Assembly (NCBI GenBank): GCA_002497895.1
Contig: DAFD01000051.1
Span: 7,393-14,231 of the forward strand
Source: Euryarchaeota archaeon UBA175
GTDB taxonomy: Archaea > Thermoplasmatota > Poseidoniia > Poseidoniales > Thalassarchaeaceae
Reading direction: 5' to 3'
DNA: 6,839 bases
Made by a program: the position numbers and the translations under genes. Position 1 is the stretch's first letter. Each line of letters starts with the position of its first letter. Positions 1 through 6,093 of this stretch are shown piece by piece. The notes beneath the pieces were generated by a model, which made no database searches, was not told the origin of the DNA, and was given only the letters and a program-made list of their open reading frames with translations.

Positions 1-96
1 GAATCCGATGAGGAATCAGACGAGGACGATGAATCTGAGGATGAAGACGCCGATGAGGAATCAGACGACGACGATGACGACTCAGATGAAGAGTGA
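1..96 (+). CDS. C-terminal end of a protein with a very acidic tail (5' partial)
   Basis: Frame 1 is open from the window edge to a TGA at 94-96. It gives 31 residues, of which 25 are Asp or Glu, 5 are Ser and 1 is Ala, including a run of six Asp near the end. No folded domain is visible, so the function of the parent protein cannot be told. Such tails are usually disordered and polyanionic; they occur on chaperone-like, nucleic-acid-associated and secreted proteins, among others. The coding reading is supported because the frame stays open and ends at a stop directly before non-coding-looking sequence. The tail contains an internal duplication, described as a separate repeat. The rest of the gene lies upstream of the window. 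Confidence 0.75.
   Translation, partial: ESDEESDEDDESEDEDADEESDDDDDDSDEE
7..77 (+). repeat. Imperfect direct repeat inside the acidic tail (45-nt offset)
   Basis: Bases 7-32 and 52-77 match at 25 of 26 positions, the one difference being g24 versus c69. The offset is 45 nt, exactly 15 codons, so the reading frame is kept and the same Asp/Glu/Ser string is encoded twice. This looks like an in-frame duplication or slippage expansion of a low-complexity tail. It may continue upstream of the window. Confidence 0.7.
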
Positions 97-124
97 ATAT
101 CAGATTCTCTAATTGTCTGTCTTC

Positions 125-168
125 CGGCGCTCTTAGGCGAGTCGCCGAAACCTCCTCCGGCCGAGAGG
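125..168 (+). terminator. GC-rich inverted repeats after the acidic-tail gene; possible terminator or 3' structure
   Basis: About 30 bases after the stop of the acidic-tail gene lie several short, partly competing inverted repeats. CGGCG at 125-129 can pair with CGCCG at 143-147. GGCGA at 136-140 mirrors TCGCC at 142-146 in a tight hairpin. CCTC at 151-154 can pair with GAGG at 165-168. No long T-run follows, so this is not a typical T-rich archaeal terminator. It could be a 3'-end structure of the upstream transcript or chance in a GC-rich patch. Confidence 0.25.
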
Positions 169-181
169 CTGACCTATCGAG

Positions 182-188
182 TTTATAG
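182..188 (+). promoter_or_regulatory. TATA-like box upstream of the small coiled-coil gene
   Basis: The sequence tttatag stands out as the most AT-rich, TATA-like string in the gap between the acidic-tail gene and the 56-codon gene. An archaeal TATA box normally lies about 25 bases before the transcription start, which would put the start near 210 and leave a leader of roughly 35-40 bases before the ATG at 249. The GGGGAT string just before the start codon (243-248) could serve as a weak ribosome site. No BRE element is convincing. Confidence 0.35.
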
Positions 189-248
189 ACCCCAGAAAGT
201 GGAACCTATCGTTGAGGGAAGTCAATTCTCTCGCATGGGGATGGGGAT

Positions 249-419
249 ATGAAAGAGCAGAGCAATGAGGTCACTGTAGAGGAATTGAAGGACGAGGTAG
301 AAGATCTCAGAACGCTTGTTCACACCCTTCTGACGATAATTATGGAAGAGGCGGATGGTGTCCAATCGGGTGCCACTCCACAGATACCCAATCAGCCAAA
401 ACGCGGCTACTGTATGTGA
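249..419 (+). CDS. Small coiled-coil protein, 56 residues, function unknown
   Basis: ATG at 249 opens a 56-codon frame ending in TGA at 417-419. I do not recognise the family. Residues 10-34 form a strongly patterned amphipathic helix: V10, L13, V17, L20, V24, L27 and I31 follow exact alternating 3-4 heptad spacing, with Glu, Asp, Lys and Arg between them. This is a textbook short coiled coil able to dimerise or bind a partner helix. Residues 35-56 are a Gly/Pro/Gln-rich, probably flexible tail ending in a basic-aromatic segment KRGYCM. There is no signal peptide or membrane helix. It lies downstream of a TATA-like box and converges on the glycosylase gene with a 33-base gap. The opposite-strand frame over the same bases shows no such pattern. 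The ordered heptads argue for a real gene, perhaps a small regulator, adaptor or nucleoid-type protein, but the role is unknown. Confidence 0.7.
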   Translation: MKEQSNEVTVEELKDEVEDLRTLVHTLLTIIMEEADGVQSGATPQIPNQPKRGYCM

Positions 420-422
420 GCA

Positions 423-436
423 GCAAACCAATTTGC
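423..436. terminator. Inverted repeat in the convergent gap between the small gene and the glycosylase gene
   Basis: GCAAA at 423-427 and TTTGC at 432-436 form a perfect 5-bp stem around the 4-base loop CCAA. It starts four bases after the stop of the coiled-coil gene and lies 16 bases beyond the stop of the minus-strand glycosylase gene. The position between two converging 3' ends fits a shared transcript-end structure. The stem is short, so the call is tentative. Confidence 0.3.
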
Positions 437-452
437 AGGCCCAATCGATCAC

Positions 453-1082
453 TTAGTATTCGATGGGTTCGGGGTCAATCATTCTCCACATATACCATGA
501 TCCGAGGGTCCGGTAAGGCCTCCATTTCTCTGCAATAGTGTTCAGTTGTGACTTGCTCAGAGTCTCTCTAGAATTGTAAACTAGCTCCATACCTCTGATG
601 ACTCCGATGTCATCGATGGGGAATATATCGGGGCGTAGAAGTGAGAAAATCAAAATCATCTCTGCAGTCCAACGCCCTACTCCGCGAAGCGCGATGAGCT
701 TCTCGAGAATATCTTCATCACTCATCGAGTCCCAATCAAGCGTATGCAATTCGTCTTTCCAAGCCTGGGCAATTCCAACGATATATTCGGCCTTACGATT
801 GGAGAGGCCAACCGAGCGTAATTCCTCATGTGTATGCAGGAGAATAGAATCGTCGGTCATCGGGCCGACTAGGTCGCACAGTCTATCCCATACGGCGGCA
901 GCGGCCTTAGTCGAAATTTGTTGACCGACAATCGATTTGACGAGTGTGGCGAAGAGATCGCCGCGTGAAGTGAGAGGGGGTTCTTCTCGGTCTGCGATGA
1001 CCTTGGCGATGGCAGAGTCAGAGTTGCAAAGTTCGGTCTTCGCTTGTTCCCACCAATCCGGATAGGCGCCGGCCTCAACCAT
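453..1082 (-). CDS. alkA: AlkA-type DNA-3-methyladenine glycosylase II (HhH-GPD superfamily)
   Basis: This 209-residue protein should excise alkylated purines such as 3-methyladenine from DNA, starting base excision repair. The HhH-GPD fold is visible throughout. LFATLVKSIVGQQIS (residues 43-57) is the typical opening helix. The hairpin LRGVGRWTA (132-140) matches the AlkA PGIGRWTA motif. FPIDD (154-158) places D158 twenty residues after W138, the same spacing as catalytic D238 after W218 in E. coli AlkA. The hairpin has no OGG/Nth-type catalytic lysine, so it should be monofunctional. Only two cysteines (C19, C69) are present, which rules out the Fe-S cluster of EndoIII/MutY. It lacks the N-terminal TBP-like domain of the longer E. 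coli enzyme, as short archaeal and yeast MAG-like forms do. The ATG at 1082 gives a full-length domain. No Shine-Dalgarno site is seen, which suggests a leaderless transcript. It is transcribed alone, divergently from the secreted-protein gene. Confidence 0.93.
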   Translation of the reverse strand: MVEAGAYPDWWEQAKTELCNSDSAIAKVIADREEPPLTSRGDLFATLVKSIVGQQISTKAAAAVWDRLCDLVGPMTDDSILLHTHEELRSVGLSNRKAEYIVGIAQAWKDELHTLDWDSMSDEDILEKLIALRGVGRWTAEMILIFSLLRPDIFPIDDIGVIRGMELVYNSRETLSKSQLNTIAEKWRPYRTLGSWYMWRMIDPEPIEY

Positions 1083-1094
1083 GACCGGTGCAGG

Positions 1095-1108
1095 ATATCA
1101 TTCATTAT
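1095..1108. promoter_or_regulatory. Shared AT-rich promoter element between divergent genes
   Basis: The 14-base AT-rich string atatcattcattat is the only TATA-like patch between the glycosylase start (1082, minus) and the preferred start of the secreted-protein gene (1129, plus). Its core lies roughly 20-30 bases before each start codon in its own direction. This is the distance expected of a TATA box for leaderless transcripts, and neither gene has a Shine-Dalgarno site. One AT-rich block could therefore serve both directions. This is inference from spacing only. Confidence 0.35.
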
Positions 1109-1128
1109 CGCTTGACCGGTGCGCCAGC

Positions 1129-1626
1129 ATGATGGACGGAGCGCAGGCAATGCTGGCTGCAGGACTCCTGTTAACCATCGCGTTCGCAGGATACGTGATT
1201 CTTGACTCAGGCTCAACCACCGATGGACTGGCCGACTGGGAAGTTCTCGATGTTTGTCTTGACGACCACGATGGAGCAATTTCACACATTCACGCCACAA
1301 TTTCTGTGACAATCAGCGGAAACCAAATCGCAGTGCCGAGTAATACTGGGATTCAAGATGAAATGTGTTCCAATGGTATGCGAGGGATCCACACGCATGA
1401 TGACACAGGGCGCTTGCACATCGAGACTCCAGGTGCGATGGATGCTCCAGTCGGGGCTTTCTTCCAAATCTGGGGTGAGGATTTCGATGAGACTCACATC
1501 CTAAACAAAGAGGCGAACGATGTTAACGAAGTCGTGATGTTTGTCAATGGAGTACAGAACTATGATTACGAGAATTATGTCATGTATGATGGCGATGTAA
1601 TCGAAATCGAGTATCGCGAGAAGTGA
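1129..1626 (+). CDS. Membrane-anchored or secreted protein with His-rich motifs, function unknown
   Basis: From ATG 1129 this encodes 165 residues. Residues 5-25 form one hydrophobic helix (about A5 to L25), a signal anchor or signal peptide, so the rest should lie outside the cell. The outer part holds HIHA (53-56), a Cys (C80), HTHDDTGRLHIE (88-99) and FFQIWGEDF (111-119). It ends in a VNG...DGD.IEIEY stretch (139-161) that reads like a beta-grasp-type strand pair. The HxH and HTHD...H clusters suggest a bound metal, and C43 with C80 could form a disulfide. From memory, similar HIH...HTHD...H proteins without a known role occur in other archaea and some bacteria; this is unverified. An in-frame ATG at 1081 would overlap the glycosylase start and add 16 polar residues before the helix, so 1129 (or 1132) is preferred. 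The gene converges on rtcB with a 28-base gap. Confidence 0.8.
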   Translation: MMDGAQAMLAAGLLLTIAFAGYVILDSGSTTDGLADWEVLDVCLDDHDGAISHIHATISVTISGNQIAVPSNTGIQDEMCSNGMRGIHTHDDTGRLHIETPGAMDAPVGAFFQIWGEDFDETHILNKEANDVNEVVMFVNGVQNYDYENYVMYDGDVIEIEYREK

Positions 1627-1638
1627 AACTCGACATGA

Positions 1639-1651
1639 GCCTAATCTAGGC
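1639..1651. terminator. Inverted repeat in the convergent gap between the secreted-protein gene and rtcB
   Basis: GCCTA at 1639-1643 and TAGGC at 1647-1651 form a perfect 5-bp stem with loop ATC. It fills the centre of the 28-base gap between two converging stops, TGA at 1624-1626 on plus and TGA at 1657-1655 on minus. It could act as a bidirectional 3'-end signal, but lacks a T-tract and is short. Confidence 0.3.
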
Positions 1652-1654
1652 GAT

Positions 1655-3127
1655 TCATCCCTTGATTACAGCGAATGGCCGTAGACGCGCCACTGGCCTT
1701 GCGAGATTTGCTGAAGCGGTCAGGGCGATGACTTCGTCGACGTCCTTGTATGCATCCGGAGCTTCTTCCGCGAGAACATTCGGTGTCTTTGCGCGCACAT
1801 GGACACCTGAGGCCTCGAGTTGTGCTCGTAGTTGGTCTGAATCGATTTGCTTACGGGCAGCCGTACGCGAGAGGCGGCGCCCGGCGCCGTGGCATGATGA
1901 TGAGAATGCGTCATTAGCGCCTGATTTCGGCCCCGCGAGGACCCACGAGGCCGTCCCCATGTCGCCGGGTACGAGTACTGGTTGACCGACGGCGGAGAAT
2001 CTGCTAGCTAGTTCGGGATGGTCTCCGCCGAGAGCTCTCGTCGCACCTTTGCGGTGGACGCAGCATTTGCAGGATTTTCCGTGGACGATGTGATCTTCGA
2101 CTTTGGCGATATTGTGGCTCACATCGTAGACCACTTCGAGGCCACCATCGCGGCCAAGGTGAGTTCGTAGAACATTCCTCAGTCTTTGAGTAAGCGCCGA
2201 ACGATTAGCGAACGCGTAATTGCCAGCCGCTCGCATTGCATCGAGATAGGCCCCTCCTTCTCGGCTGAATATCGGCGCAGCTGCTAGTTGGCGGTCGCGC
2301 AGTCGGTAATCCCACTCTGGTGCATACCAATGATCTCCGTCCCGCTGATATTTACTTTCGATTGCAGCGACGTGCTCGCTGCAAACTTGGTGACCTAGAC
2401 CACGAGAACCTGTGTGAATCATCGCGGTAACTTGTCCTTCTCGCAGGCCATAAGCGGCTGCAGCGCTACCGTCCTCGACTCTATCGACAACTTGCAATTC
2501 GAGGAAGTGATTGCCACTACCTAGAGTACCTAGAGCCTTCATGCCACGCTTTTGAGCACGCTCACCGACATTTCGCTCCTCGCTCTCAAGCACGCCATTT
2601 GATTCGATGGCAGCGAGGTCTTGCACCTCTCCCCATCCCATTTCAACAGCCGCCGAAGCACCTTCTGAAAGCACGGCGGCCATACTTGTCTCATCCAAAA
2701 TGACTCCACCTTTACTCGAAGCACCGGCCGGAATCTCCCGCGCCAGCGTACCAGCCAGCGTTTTTGCATCGATATCGCCGACCTCGACATCAAGCGCACA
2801 AAGTCGAACTCCGCAATTGATGTCGAATCCAACGCCACCAGGTGATATCGCTCCACCGAGCTCACCAGCATCAACATCGGTGGCAACCACGCCACCAATC
2901 GGGAATCCATAACCAAAATGCCAGTCAGCCATAGCCCAAGCTTCCCCTATGATTCCAGGTATTCCAGCAGTATTGCACAACTGCTCAGGCGAACGGTCGT
3001 CGGTATGTCCTGCCATGTGCTCAGCATCGGCTATCAATAGAGCATCAGTCAGCATCGAACCATGCTTCGCGATGCGCATCCGCCCCGGTCCATCGGGGCT
3101 CAGATGCTTCCTCCACTCAGCACTCAT
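1655..3127 (-). CDS. rtcB: RtcB, tRNA-splicing / RNA-repair ligase
   Basis: RtcB joins RNA ends bearing 2',3'-cyclic phosphate or 3'-phosphate to 5'-OH ends using GTP and Mn2+. In archaea it ligates tRNA exon halves after endonuclease cleavage. Counted from the ATG at 3127 (490 residues), all active-site residues by homology to the Pyrococcus enzyme are present: D102 and C105 in GVGFDINCGVR, H207 in GSGNHF, H238 in HTGSRGLGH, H338 in VSHNIAKVE, and H413 in SSCHGAGRRLS, the residue that is guanylylated. The C-terminus ends in the usual RLRPFAVIKG. No intein interrupts it, unlike some archaeal rtcB genes. An upstream TTG at 3157 would add ten Pro/Ser-rich residues and shrink the divergent gap, so the ATG is preferred. 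A CKCC cysteine cluster (C353, C355, C356) precedes the conserved VHRKGATRA. The gene is transcribed alone, divergently from alaS; its helper Archease is not in the window. Confidence 0.96.
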   Translation of the reverse strand: MSAEWRKHLSPDGPGRMRIAKHGSMLTDALLIADAEHMAGHTDDRSPEQLCNTAGIPGIIGEAWAMADWHFGYGFPIGGVVATDVDAGELGGAISPGGVGFDINCGVRLCALDVEVGDIDAKTLAGTLAREIPAGASSKGGVILDETSMAAVLSEGASAAVEMGWGEVQDLAAIESNGVLESEERNVGERAQKRGMKALGTLGSGNHFLELQVVDRVEDGSAAAAYGLREGQVTAMIHTGSRGLGHQVCSEHVAAIESKYQRDGDHWYAPEWDYRLRDRQLAAAPIFSREGGAYLDAMRAAGNYAFANRSALTQRLRNVLRTHLGRDGGLEVVYDVSHNIAKVEDHIVHGKSCKCCVHRKGATRALGGDHPELASRFSAVGQPVLVPGDMGTASWVLAGPKSGANDAFSSSCHGAGRRLSRTAARKQIDSDQLRAQLEASGVHVRAKTPNVLAEEAPDAYKDVDEVIALTASANLARPVARLRPFAVIKG

Positions 3128-3228
3128 GGCTGATTCGGGGGGTGCCCTCGATTTCAACGCGCCGCAGCGTCACAGACAATCGCTTTCAAGACAGACCAGC
3201 CGATGGGGCGACTGTAGAGGGTCAATCG
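3128..3228. promoter_or_regulatory. Divergent promoter region between rtcB and alaS
   Basis: This 101-base gap separates the two preferred ATG starts and must hold both promoters. On the minus strand, TTGAAATCG (complement of 3149-3157) lies 22-30 bases before the rtcB ATG, as expected for a leaderless TATA-like box. On the plus side the AT-richer patch at about 3174-3189 could be the alaS TATA region, followed by a leader with a Shine-Dalgarno site. Neither box is strong. No riboswitch or T-box-like structure is evident. Confidence 0.35.
3216..3221 (+). promoter_or_regulatory. Shine-Dalgarno site deciding the alaS start
   Basis: AGAGGG lies seven bases before the ATG at 3229, a good match to the archaeal anti-Shine-Dalgarno sequence at ideal spacing. 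This supports 3229 over the in-frame GTG at 3142, which would add 29 residues of non-family sequence and overlap the rtcB start region. Confidence 0.6.
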
Positions 3229-6087
3229 ATGACGTTCGGAGAGACTAACATCCCGTTCTGGGAGGAGTCCGGACACGAGGTTCGCATTTGCAAGGTCACC
3301 GGCCTTCGCTTCTGGTCACGAGACCCTGCTCGTACGACCTCCGGCGACACGGTTGAGGATTCATACACCTTCATCGGGAACCCGATTATCGATGGCTTCC
3401 CGATGCGAGGAAAGGCACTGAAAGACGCGATGCGCGAGGCTTTCCTCGGATATTTCGAGCAGCGGGGCCATTCGCGTGTCGATCCTTACCCCGTGCTCGC
3501 ACGATGGCGCGACGACATTCATCTAACGATAGCGTCGATAGCTGACTTCCAACCACATGTGACGAATGGGACAGTCCCTCCTCCGGCGAATCCTTTGGGA
3601 ATTAGCCAACCCTGCATTCGTTTGACGGATGTGGCCGCAGTTGGCCGTTCTGGACGTCATTTAACGACATTTGAGATGATGGCGCACCACGCGTTCAATC
3701 GACCTCAGGATGGCGAGGTGATTTACTGGATTGACCAATGCGTCCGCTATTGCGACGATATGCTGGTCAACACCTTTGGTATTGCTCCTGCCGATATCAC
3801 TTACATCGAAAATCCATGGTCTGGCGGCGGTAATGCCGGGCCCGCACTGGAAGTTATTGTTGGCGGTCTTGAACTTGCGACTCTGGTTTTCATGAGTTTA
3901 GAAGAGCACGAGGAAGGCGATGTCGAGATCAAAGGACTCCGATACCGCGACATGCCTCTACAAATCATCGATACGGGCTATGGGCTCGAGCGATTTTGCT
4001 GGGCTGCGGCTGGAACACCGACGATTTACGAAGCGATTTATCCCGAGTCGGTGGATTGGCTCAAGGGGCTTGCTGGATTCGATGAGATGGTTGTAGGGCT
4101 GGGGCTCAGCGTCGATACTGATGCTTTGCTAGCCGAGTTGTCTCAACTTGCTGGAATCCTCAATATCGATGTTGGGACAGATGTTGATTCTTTGTATCAA
4201 CGACTCGCAGAGCGTTTGACCGATGGCGGAGTAAAGATTTCTGTTGGCGACCTAAAACGCGTGACTGAGCCGCTATCCTCAATTTACGCTATTCCCGACC
4301 ACATGCATGCAATATGCAACATGTTGGGCGATGGGCTGGTTCCTAGTAATGCCAAGGCGGGTTATTTGGCTCGCATGATGGCAAGGCGAGTTTGTCGCAT
4401 GAAGGGAGATTTGGGCATCGATGTGAGCCTTGCTCAATTAGGTGAGCACCACATGGATACTCACCTCGACATGACTCGATTTGTTCAGTCGCGCGAAGGA
4501 ATCCTGACTATTCTCTCTCTGGAAGAAGCCCGTTATCACGAGATGCTACGCAAGGGTGAGGCGGCGGTCCGAACGGCTCTGCGCGATGTGGCAAAGGATG
4601 CCAGCGAAGCGCCAGATGAGACGCTTTTCCGACTAGCCGAAGAGCGTGGTCTCAATCCTGACATGGTAGTCTCGATAGCCCATGGGCTCGGTTGGCAGAA
4701 CCTCTCAGTGCGAGTTGGATTCGCCGCCGATATGGCTGCACGCAATGCAGAGGGGACTAAGGCTGCAGCAAAAGGCAAGGCGAAGGGGGAAATTTTCCCG
4801 ATCGGTCAGCCAATAACCATGCGCGATTATTACGAAGACACTAGTAAAACCGAGTTCCAGGCTACCGTTCTCCATTGCAGTCCAGTCAGCCAAGAGCAAA
4901 TCGCTTCACTCAATCTGTCTGCAGAAGTAAGCATCACTCCAACCCATGCGGTAGTCCTCGATCGTACGCTATTCTATCCCGAAGGCGGAGGGCAACTTGG
5001 CGACCAAGGCACCCTTGGTGGAGCAAATGTAGCCGATACCCGCGTCGAGAATGGAGTCATCTTCCACCTTACCGACGCGGCCCTCTCCAATGGTGAAGTC
5101 GAAGGCCAAGTCGATTGGAGCCGACGACGCCAACTGATGGACCATCACACTGCTGTTCACCTCGTCGGTGGTAGTGCAAGAGCACTACTTGGCTCCCACA
5201 TCTGGCAAGCCGGTTCGAACAAGGGCGAGCGATACGCCAGAATCGACCTCACTCATCACTCGCGCCTAACACGCGACGATCTGGACCAAATCGAAGACCA
5301 CGCCAATGATATCATCGGTGCAAATCCAATCGTCGAAAAAATCGTATTACAGAGGGCCGAAGCCGACGCACGCTTCGGCTTCGAGTTATACCAAGGCGGA
5401 CCACCCAAGCATAGCGAAATACGTGTAATCAAAATCGGCGACCATGATGTGCAAGCCTGTGGTGGAACGCATCACGACAATGTGGGTGAAGTTGGGGAGC
5501 TTCGCATCATTAGGGCGAGTCAAGTCCAAGACGGGGTCGAGCGTCTGCAAATCGTGGCAGGGGAGACGGCGCGTGAGCACGCGAGGGCTCAAGAGCGATT
5601 ACTGAATGAGTCAAGTGAAGTCTTAGGAGTCTCGCCAGAAGACCTCCCTAACACAGTATCACGCTTCTTTGACGAATGGAAGTCGCAACAGAAGAAGATC
5701 GAGGCTCTTGAGGCTGAAATCGTTAGACTGAGGACTAGCGGAGGAGGAGATGGAGCAGTCGAAAAAGATGGAATCCGTTACGCTGTGATGGAAGTTGCTG
5801 GAGATATGAAAGCTGTAATGGCAATGCTTGGACAACTTACACGTGACCCTGAGAAGCCAACACTTGCAGTTCTCGGTACCAGAGATGGAGGCGGCAAACT
5901 CATCGTGGCTAGCACTGAGGGGTCTATTGTCTCCCAGAAGCACGATGCTACTGAAATTCTTGCAGCGATAGCCGGTCATATCGACGGCGGCGGCGGAGGT
6001 CGTCCCACAATGGCTCAAGGCGGCGGTTCCAATCCTGATGGAATCCCTGCCGCTCTCGATGCCGCTCGTGATTTACTCGGGTTGTGA
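3229..6087 (+). CDS. alaS: Alanyl-tRNA synthetase, archaeal type, with editing and C-terminal domains
   Basis: AlaRS charges tRNA-Ala with alanine and hydrolyses Ser- and Gly-tRNA-Ala. The 952-residue protein is complete. After an archaeal N-terminal segment (about 1-50), the class II core shows CIRLTDVAAVGRSGRHL (129-145), the archaeal FEMMAHHAFN (148-157), GGGNAGP (199-205) and motif 3 DTGYGLERF (248-256). The tRNA-binding middle runs to about 515. The editing domain has YPEGGGQLGDQG and the zinc-binding HTAVH (640-644) and CGGTH (744-748). A short coiled coil (about 810-835) leads to the DHHA1-type C-terminal domain with its Gly-rich GGGGGRP (920-926). In the N-terminal zinc-ribbon-like element only C21 of the usual four cysteines remains; T24, S38 and E43 replace the others. 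Start chosen at 3229 on Shine-Dalgarno evidence. A class I aminotransferase follows six bases downstream, likely on the same mRNA. Confidence 0.97.
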   Translation: MTFGETNIPFWEESGHEVRICKVTGLRFWSRDPARTTSGDTVEDSYTFIGNPIIDGFPMRGKALKDAMREAFLGYFEQRGHSRVDPYPVLARWRDDIHLTIASIADFQPHVTNGTVPPPANPLGISQPCIRLTDVAAVGRSGRHLTTFEMMAHHAFNRPQDGEVIYWIDQCVRYCDDMLVNTFGIAPADITYIENPWSGGGNAGPALEVIVGGLELATLVFMSLEEHEEGDVEIKGLRYRDMPLQIIDTGYGLERFCWAAAGTPTIYEAIYPESVDWLKGLAGFDEMVVGLGLSVDTDALLAELSQLAGILNIDVGTDVDSLYQRLAERLTDGGVKISVGDLKRVTEPLSSIYAIPDHMHAICNMLGDGLVPSNAKAGYLARMMARRVCRMKGDLGIDVSLAQLGEHHMDTHLDMTRFVQSREGILTILSLEEARYHEMLRKGEAAVRTALRDVAKDASEAPDETLFRLAEERGLNPDMVVSIAHGLGWQNLSVRVGFAADMAARNAEGTKAAAKGKAKGEIFPIGQPITMRDYYEDTSKTEFQATVLHCSPVSQEQIASLNLSAEVSITPTHAVVLDRTLFYPEGGGQLGDQGTLGGANVADTRVENGVIFHLTDAALSNGEVEGQVDWSRRRQLMDHHTAVHLVGGSARALLGSHIWQAGSNKGERYARIDLTHHSRLTRDDLDQIEDHANDIIGANPIVEKIVLQRAEADARFGFELYQGGPPKHSEIRVIKIGDHDVQACGGTHHDNVGEVGELRIIRASQVQDGVERLQIVAGETAREHARAQERLLNESSEVLGVSPEDLPNTVSRFFDEWKSQQKKIEALEAEIVRLRTSGGGDGAVEKDGIRYAVMEVAGDMKAVMAMLGQLTRDPEKPTLAVLGTRDGGGKLIVASTEGSIVSQKHDATEILAAIAGHIDGGGGGRPTMAQGGGSNPDGIPAALDAARDLLGL

Positions 6088-6093
6088 GAGTAA

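Noticed and set aside
222..452. 76-residue open frame on the minus strand
   Set aside because: It is antisense to the small coiled-coil gene, shows no recognisable family, and the plus strand has the ordered heptad pattern, a TATA-like box and a sensible stop.
598..924. 108-residue plus-strand frame over the glycosylase gene
   Set aside because: Ser/Arg-rich low-information translation antisense to a clear HhH-GPD glycosylase.
869..1312. 147-residue open frame on the minus strand spanning the glycosylase start and the secreted-protein gene
   Set aside because: It overlaps two better-supported genes, is Arg/Pro/Ser-rich without domain motifs, and looks like an out-of-frame shadow.
1655..3127. 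Possible intein inside rtcB, as found in some archaea
   Set aside because: All RtcB motifs are contiguous at normal spacing, the length is standard, and no intein splice-junction motifs or insertion are seen.
3128..3157. TTG start extending RtcB by 10 residues
   Set aside because: Rare start codon, Pro/Ser-rich extension outside the family, and a suitable ATG lies at 3127.
3142..3228. GTG start extending AlaRS by 29 residues
   Set aside because: The extension has no AlaRS character, overlaps the rtcB upstream region, and the ATG at 3229 has a good Shine-Dalgarno site seven bases upstream.
5659..6018. 119-residue minus-strand frame over the 3' end of alaS
   Set aside because: It is antisense to the conserved C-terminal domain of AlaRS and encodes no recognisable protein.
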